From Propionibacteriaceae bacterium (lineage in GTDB: Bacteria; Actinomycetota; Actinomycetes; Propionibacteriales; Propionibacteriaceae): a stretch of DNA of 64,000 nucleotides. The stretch covers positions 1 through 64,000 of the forward strand of contig JAISCA010000043.1 in the NCBI GenBank assembly GCA_031265875.1. Reading direction: 5' to 3'. A program made the translations under genes and the position numbers. This document shows, piece after piece, positions 60,466 to 64,000 of this stretch (position 1 is its first letter; each line of letters opens with the position of its first letter). The notes under the pieces were generated by a model. It searched no databases. It was given only the letters and a program-made list of their open reading frames with translations, and was not told the origin of the DNA.

Positions 60466-61212
60466 ATGTCCACCGAACTCATCACCGCCCCCAGCCCGGC
60501 GACCATGCCCAAGCGCCTCCATCTCAGCCTCGTGTCAGAAGTGTCGAAAGGGTCGGTCCCGGCCCGCCAACGTCCGCTCAAGGCGGTGGCGCCGAGGCAT
60601 CAGGTCCGGCTGCACCCCAAGGGCTGCTGCTGCAATTACCACAATCCGAACGGACCTTGGAGCATCCCACTGTCCCTGAACAATAAGACGGCGCTGCTGT
60701 CGAAGCGTCCGAAGTTAGTGGTCTGGGACGTCGAGAACTGGCAAGGCAATCCGAGAGTCTCCCCGCTCAATGTGGCCAGGGACTTCCGCTTCTGCCGCTC
60801 GGTCCTGGGACTGACCCGACAGGACTACGTCATCTTCGGCATGTCCCACTTCACGGCCAAGCGCTGCTCGTTCGCGCTGCCGACCAACCAATCGGCCCTG
60901 GTGATCGGCAGCGGTCCCGACGGGGCCGACAAGGCCCTAATCGAAGCGGCCGACCTGCCACGCCTGTCCCAGCACTACGGCACCCTCGTGGTGGTCAGCA
61001 ATGACCACATCTTCACCGACCTGGCCCGGCGGGCCAAAACCTTCGGCTTGACGACATGGCACGTCTCGACGGATCAATCGGAGTGGGGCTGCGACACCCG
61101 CGCCGCCTACGACGGTTGGACCCACATCAAGCTCAACGCGGTCCGTGAGCGGGCCAAGGCTCAGGCTCAAGAGCGAGCCGAGCGTCGCCGCGCGGCGGCG
61201 GCGACGAAGTAG
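60466..61212 (+). CDS. NYN/PIN-like ribonuclease
   Basis: The 248-residue protein has a NYN domain from about 80: VVWDVENW with Asp88, SGPDGADKALIE with Asp152 and Asp155, and VVVSNDHIFTDLARRAKTFG near 181-200, the acidic PIN-fold metal site. NYN enzymes cleave RNA. The N-terminal part has a CCC-containing basic patch (HPKGCCCNYHNPNGPW) and the C terminus is a charged helix. GAAAGGG precedes ATG 60466. Next to an RNA-polymerase operon, it could process that enzyme's transcripts. Last gene of the island. Confidence 0.8.
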   Translation: MSTELITAPSPATMPKRLHLSLVSEVSKGSVPARQRPLKAVAPRHQVRLHPKGCCCNYHNPNGPWSIPLSLNNKTALLSKRPKLVVWDVENWQGNPRVSPLNVARDFRFCRSVLGLTRQDYVIFGMSHFTAKRCSFALPTNQSALVIGSGPDGADKALIEAADLPRLSQHYGTLVVVSNDHIFTDLARRAKTFGLTTWHVSTDQSEWGCDTRAAYDGWTHIKLNAVRERAKAQAQERAERRRAAAATK

Positions 61213-61283
61213 CCAGCCAAAGCGCCGTCATAGAACGCTCCATGAGCTCGTAGCGGTCTAAGTGACGTGGAGCACGGCACCCG

Positions 61284-61628
61284 TCACTCGGCCGGGCAGA
61301 CGCAGAACTGGTTTCCGTCCGGATCGGCCAGGACCGTCCAGGCGAAACCTTCCACCTCGTGCTGGGCGACGAGCTCGGCCCCGGCGGCCAGGAACTTGGC
61401 CACTTCCGATTCCACGTCTGTGGTCGTGCAATCAAGATGGAGCCGGTTCTTGCCTGGCGTCGGCTCCGGCACGCGCTGGAGGCACAGGTTGACGCCGGAC
61501 TCGGTGGAGACGAACACGACGCCGCCCAGATCGGCGGCTATCTGGCCATCGATCTGATCGGCCCACCACTGCGCCAGCCGTTGGGGGTCGAGCGTGTCCA
61601 TGGTGACTCCGCTTATCTTCACGCTCAT
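61284..61628 (-). CDS. VOC (glyoxalase/bleomycin-resistance) family protein
   Basis: The 114-residue protein is a single-domain vicinal-oxygen-chelate member: ISGVTMDTLDPQRLAQWWAD, VNLCLQRVPEP, KNRLHLDCTT with a metal-type His, and WTVLADPDGNQFCVC with Asp-Pro-Asp-Gly-Asn. Typical of actinobacterial glyoxalase-like proteins of unknown substrate. Host-type gene marking the end of the island. Confidence 0.85.
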   Translation of the reverse strand: MSVKISGVTMDTLDPQRLAQWWADQIDGQIAADLGGVVFVSTESGVNLCLQRVPEPTPGKNRLHLDCTTTDVESEVAKFLAAGAELVAQHEVEGFAWTVLADPDGNQFCVCPAE

Positions 61629-61759
61629 CTCAGTGCCTTTCAGACGGGGTGGATGCCTATCAAAGATAGTTTGTTCGCATATCTAGCACCACCTTATCCA
61701 GGCCCGCCGTCGAACAGTCAGCGACCAAGACGACAGAGCCCGCGAAGATCACGCTACCC

Positions 61760-61904
61760 GCCCGGTCGGATCCCCGCGATCCTGCTGGCCAAGCTCGCCC
61801 TCGACCGGAGCCTCCAAGGCCACGGTCTGGGCGGCGACCACTCCCACCGCCTCACCCGTCGGCTCGCCACCATCCGTTCCGACTTCGAAGCCGCCGGCTG
61901 GTGA
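61760..61904 (+). pseudogene. GNAT acetyltransferase fragment
   Basis: The plus strand encodes IPAILLAKLALDRSLQGHGL followed by GG, a close match to motif A of GNAT proteins (PxxLLxRLAVDxxxQGxGLG), but no start, N-terminal half or normal C terminus is present. Probably a decayed GNAT gene between two minus-strand genes; the rest of 61629-61945 holds nothing else. Confidence 0.4.
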
Positions 61905-61945
61905 TGGCTTCCCACTAGGAAGACGGTCGCCGTCGCGGATCGGGA

Positions 61946-62788
61946 TCAATCGCGCGGTGGGAGTTGCCGGGTGAGGAACTCGGTCACGGCGGGGTTGACT
62001 CCGGCGGCGTCGTGGGCGACGCCTGGCACGATCTCCAATTCGACTGGCATCGCTAACGTTCGCAGTTCGGCGGCTAGCCGGCTGGCCCTTTCCAATCGGG
62101 TGGCGCCGGCACGTCGCTCTCTCTCATCGGTGGCCACCGCGGCCAGCAGAGCCGCCGCGGAGTCGTCGGCTCCGACGACGACTTGGACTGGGAGTCGTCG
62201 TAACTGGTCGAAGTCGATGTGACAGCCGAATCGGTCAGCCACGTCAGCGATCCCATACGGCCATGGTTCGGCGTCCGGCAAGGTGACTCGGCCGGGAGCG
62301 CCCACCGAGACGGCCCGTAGCCGATCCGGATGCAGATAGCTGAAACGGTGGGTGAACTGGCCGCCACCGGAGAAACCAGCCAGCAGAAAACGCTCCCCAG
62401 CCAGATTCCAACGCTGTCGCGCCTCAGCCACCATGCTCAACAGGATCAGGTCGAAACGGATACCGTTGAAGTCGATCAGCTTGTAGTTATGCAGATCGTT
62501 GGGATCGCCGATACCACCGGGGAACAGCGGGGTCAGCACGGCGACGCCATGCTCATCGGCCCACTCCACGAATGAATCCCGGGTGCGTTCCACTCGTCGC
62601 CCGGTGCCGTGCGTCGCCACCAACAGCGGCAGTGGCGCGGACGCCGTGCGATAACCATCAGGGATATACATGGCGTAGCAGAAGCGCGGATCGGCCTGGG
62701 CCACGAAGAAAGGAGTGCGACCGGTCAGAAAACCCCAAGCCGGGTGATCATCCGGCAGGCCGCGGGTCGATAGTAGTCGAGTCTCCAC
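61946..62788 (-). CDS. Alpha/beta hydrolase
   Basis: The 280-residue protein has the alpha/beta hydrolase order: PLPLLVATHGTGRR (oxyanion strand), nucleophile elbow GFSGGGQFTHRF with Ser, VQVVVGADDS with the acid, and EIVPGVAHDA with the His. It resembles polyhydroxybutyrate-depolymerase/dienelactone-hydrolase-like esterases. GTG 62788 is chosen because AGGAGG lies 5 nt upstream. A larger frame reading in from the transporter is an artefact of the transporter's frameshift. Lies 26 bp after the transporter stop; likely the same operon. Confidence 0.82.
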   Translation of the reverse strand: METRLLSTRGLPDDHPAWGFLTGRTPFFVAQADPRFCYAMYIPDGYRTASAPLPLLVATHGTGRRVERTRDSFVEWADEHGVAVLTPLFPGGIGDPNDLHNYKLIDFNGIRFDLILLSMVAEARQRWNLAGERFLLAGFSGGGQFTHRFSYLHPDRLRAVSVGAPGRVTLPDAEPWPYGIADVADRFGCHIDFDQLRRLPVQVVVGADDSAAALLAAVATDERERRAGATRLERASRLAAELRTLAMPVELEIVPGVAHDAAGVNPAVTEFLTRQLPPRD

Positions 62789-62814
62789 AATGTCCTCCTG
62801 AACAGGTCGAGCCA

Positions 62815-64000
62815 CTAGTGACCCGCGCCGGGACCATCCTCCGCCACGGCGCCGCCAGCCGCAGGCTGGCCCGCCGCCGACGGCTCCACTGACGACAGAT
62901 CGTCGTCCGACTCGGACGCGAACTGGCTCGGATTCACCTCGCTGCGGACGATCATCATCAAAACCAGCCCGATGACGCACAGCACGGCCGCCCAAGCCAT
63001 CAGGTAACGCCAGTCGGTCAGATCGACCAGCAATCCGATGGCAGCCGGTCCCAGCGAGGCCCCGATCGAGGCGGCCACACCGTACAAGCCGGTGTAGGCC
63101 CCGACCACAGCCGCGCTGGGAGCGAGATTCCACATGATGACGACGCCGTTGATGGAAAAGGCCGCATAGCCGATCGCGGCGATGCTCACCCCGACAGATG
63201 CTCACCCCGACAATGGTGACCAGGAATGAGGGCACGGCGAACGCCACCAAACAGCCCAGCACGAATACGACCAAACCGATCCGGGTGACCAAACGCCGGC
63301 CCAGCCGGTCGGAATAGAGCGCGATCGGGATGGCCACGATGATGAAGGCGACGCCGGATGGCAGGGTGAGCATGCCCGCTCGGCCCCGGGTGACGCCTAA
63401 GACCGTCATCGCGTATGGGGTCATCTGCGATCGCATAGCCGCCCAAGTGCCGGCGATGGCGAAGATCGCCAGCAGCATGATCAAGCGGCTGCGGTCACGG
63501 GCGCGGACCATATCGGAGATGACGGCCCGGAAGGTCCACTTCGTCTTGGTGGGGTCTTTCTCCTCAGCCAAAACGCGTTTATAACCCGGTAGAGAGGTCT
63601 CTTTGATGGTGAGCGCGACGATGAGGAAGACGACCACCATCAGCACAGCGGGAATGGCGAAGGCCAATTTTAGGTTGTCGTCCACGACCAACATGCTGAT
63701 CAACGAACCGACGATGATGGTGAGGCTGGCCGCCACCTTGGCGATGGCATTCGCCGTGCTGCGCTTATTGGCCGGTTGCGAATCCGGGATCAGCGCTTCA
63801 GTGACGTTTTTGAAGCAGTTGGCGATGAAGGAGAAAGTCAACACGCAGGCGATCAGCGTGGCCAGGGTCGTCATATACGGGATGAGGATGAAAAAGACTG
63901 CGGCTATCGGCGCGCCGACGATGAGATAGGGCACCCTCCTCCCCCAACGAGTCCGGGTGCGGTCGGAGAGATGCCCGATGACCGGTCGCAAAACGATCCC
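62815..64000 (-). pseudogene. MFS/GPH-type transporter, frameshifted and cut by the window edge
   Basis: Upstream of about 63200 the frame reads as an MFS transporter of the sugar:cation symporter type (GHLSDRTRTRWGRRVPYLIV, several membrane helices). Downstream the helices continue in another frame (SIAAIGYAAFSINGVVIMWN ... to TGA 62815). The break coincides with an exact 16-bp tandem duplication, GATGCTCACCCCGACA at 63181-63196 and 63197-63212. Removing one copy joins VTIVGVSI to AAIGYAA seamlessly. The N terminus may lie beyond the window. A recent mutation, a reversible switch or an assembly error are the options. Confidence 0.85.
63181..63212. repeat. 16-bp tandem duplication causing a frameshift
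   Basis: Two exact, adjacent copies of GATGCTCACCCCGACA. Sixteen bases shift the reading frame of the transporter by one. Confidence 0.95.

Noticed and set aside
61946..63991. Hydrolase-transporter fusion protein
   Set aside because: The continuous frame results from the 16-bp duplication; separate stop (62815) and start (62788, AGGAGG) exist for the two genes.

Overview
The window is high-GC DNA (GC-rich third codon positions, GTG/TTG starts, many ATGA/GTGA stop-start overlaps) typical of a free-living Actinomycetota chromosome; a Propionibacteriales-like host is possible but the sequence does not fix the genus. AT-richer stretches lie inside several immune-type genes (about 18.7-22.6, 29.4-30.1, 33.0-34.1 and 47-50 kb), which suggests those genes were acquired.

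Layout. (1) 1-81 is the 3' end of an unknown gene. (2) 440-7603 is a roughly 7.1-kb integrative element in the 3' end of a tRNA-Ala(CGC) gene. It carries a tyrosine integrase, an excisionase-like HTH protein, a RepA-like helicase and a few small genes. It has att core repeats, arm-type repeats at both ends and a 1.2-kb non-coding palindrome-rich segment; a third att-like copy at 249 hints at tandem accretion. (3) 7858-11204 holds ordinary genes: histidine phosphatase, hexapeptide acetyltransferase, and a cell-wall-anchored beta-propeller protein. (4) 11710-61212 is a roughly 50-kb accessory island. (5) 61284-64000 returns to ordinary genes: a VOC protein, an alpha/beta hydrolase, and an MFS transporter broken by a 16-bp tandem duplication.

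The island has two outer blocks and a long middle. The left block (11710-18622) encodes a HerA/VirD4-like ATPase, two tiny proteins (one with three exact 11-residue repeats), an E2-like (UBC-fold) candidate, a JAB-E1 fusion, a single-module ClpA/B-like AAA+ protein and a small helical-repeat protein: a bacterial ubiquitin-like conjugation locus in outline. The right block (50682-61212) encodes a membrane-anchored paralogue of the same E2-like protein, divergent from an operon whose first product is a single-chain RNA polymerase with beta and beta-prime parts fused and a YgjP/DUF45-type metallopeptidase at its C terminus. An unknown protein and a bEBP-like AAA+ protein with a non-canonical GAFTGA loop follow, then a NYN-type nuclease gene.

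The middle (19244-50347) is filled with NTP-dependent conflict genes: TIR-NACHT with an exported partner; an overlapping operon of ATP-grasp, unknown, nSTAND, TIR and radical SAM; an overlapping SLOG, HD and caspase-like operon; TIR-STAND; an envelope block (coiled-coil/TM, zinc ribbon, OmpA lipoprotein, PASTA); two DUF4062-type proteins; and a Jag_N-domain protein beside a transposase remnant.

Working interpretation (inference): the two outer blocks are one system, tied together by the shared E2-like domain, with immune modules accumulated between them. The beta/beta-prime/metallopeptidase fusion and its AAA+ partner are the strongest candidates for an undescribed system. All family calls rest on reading motifs by eye; no database search was possible.
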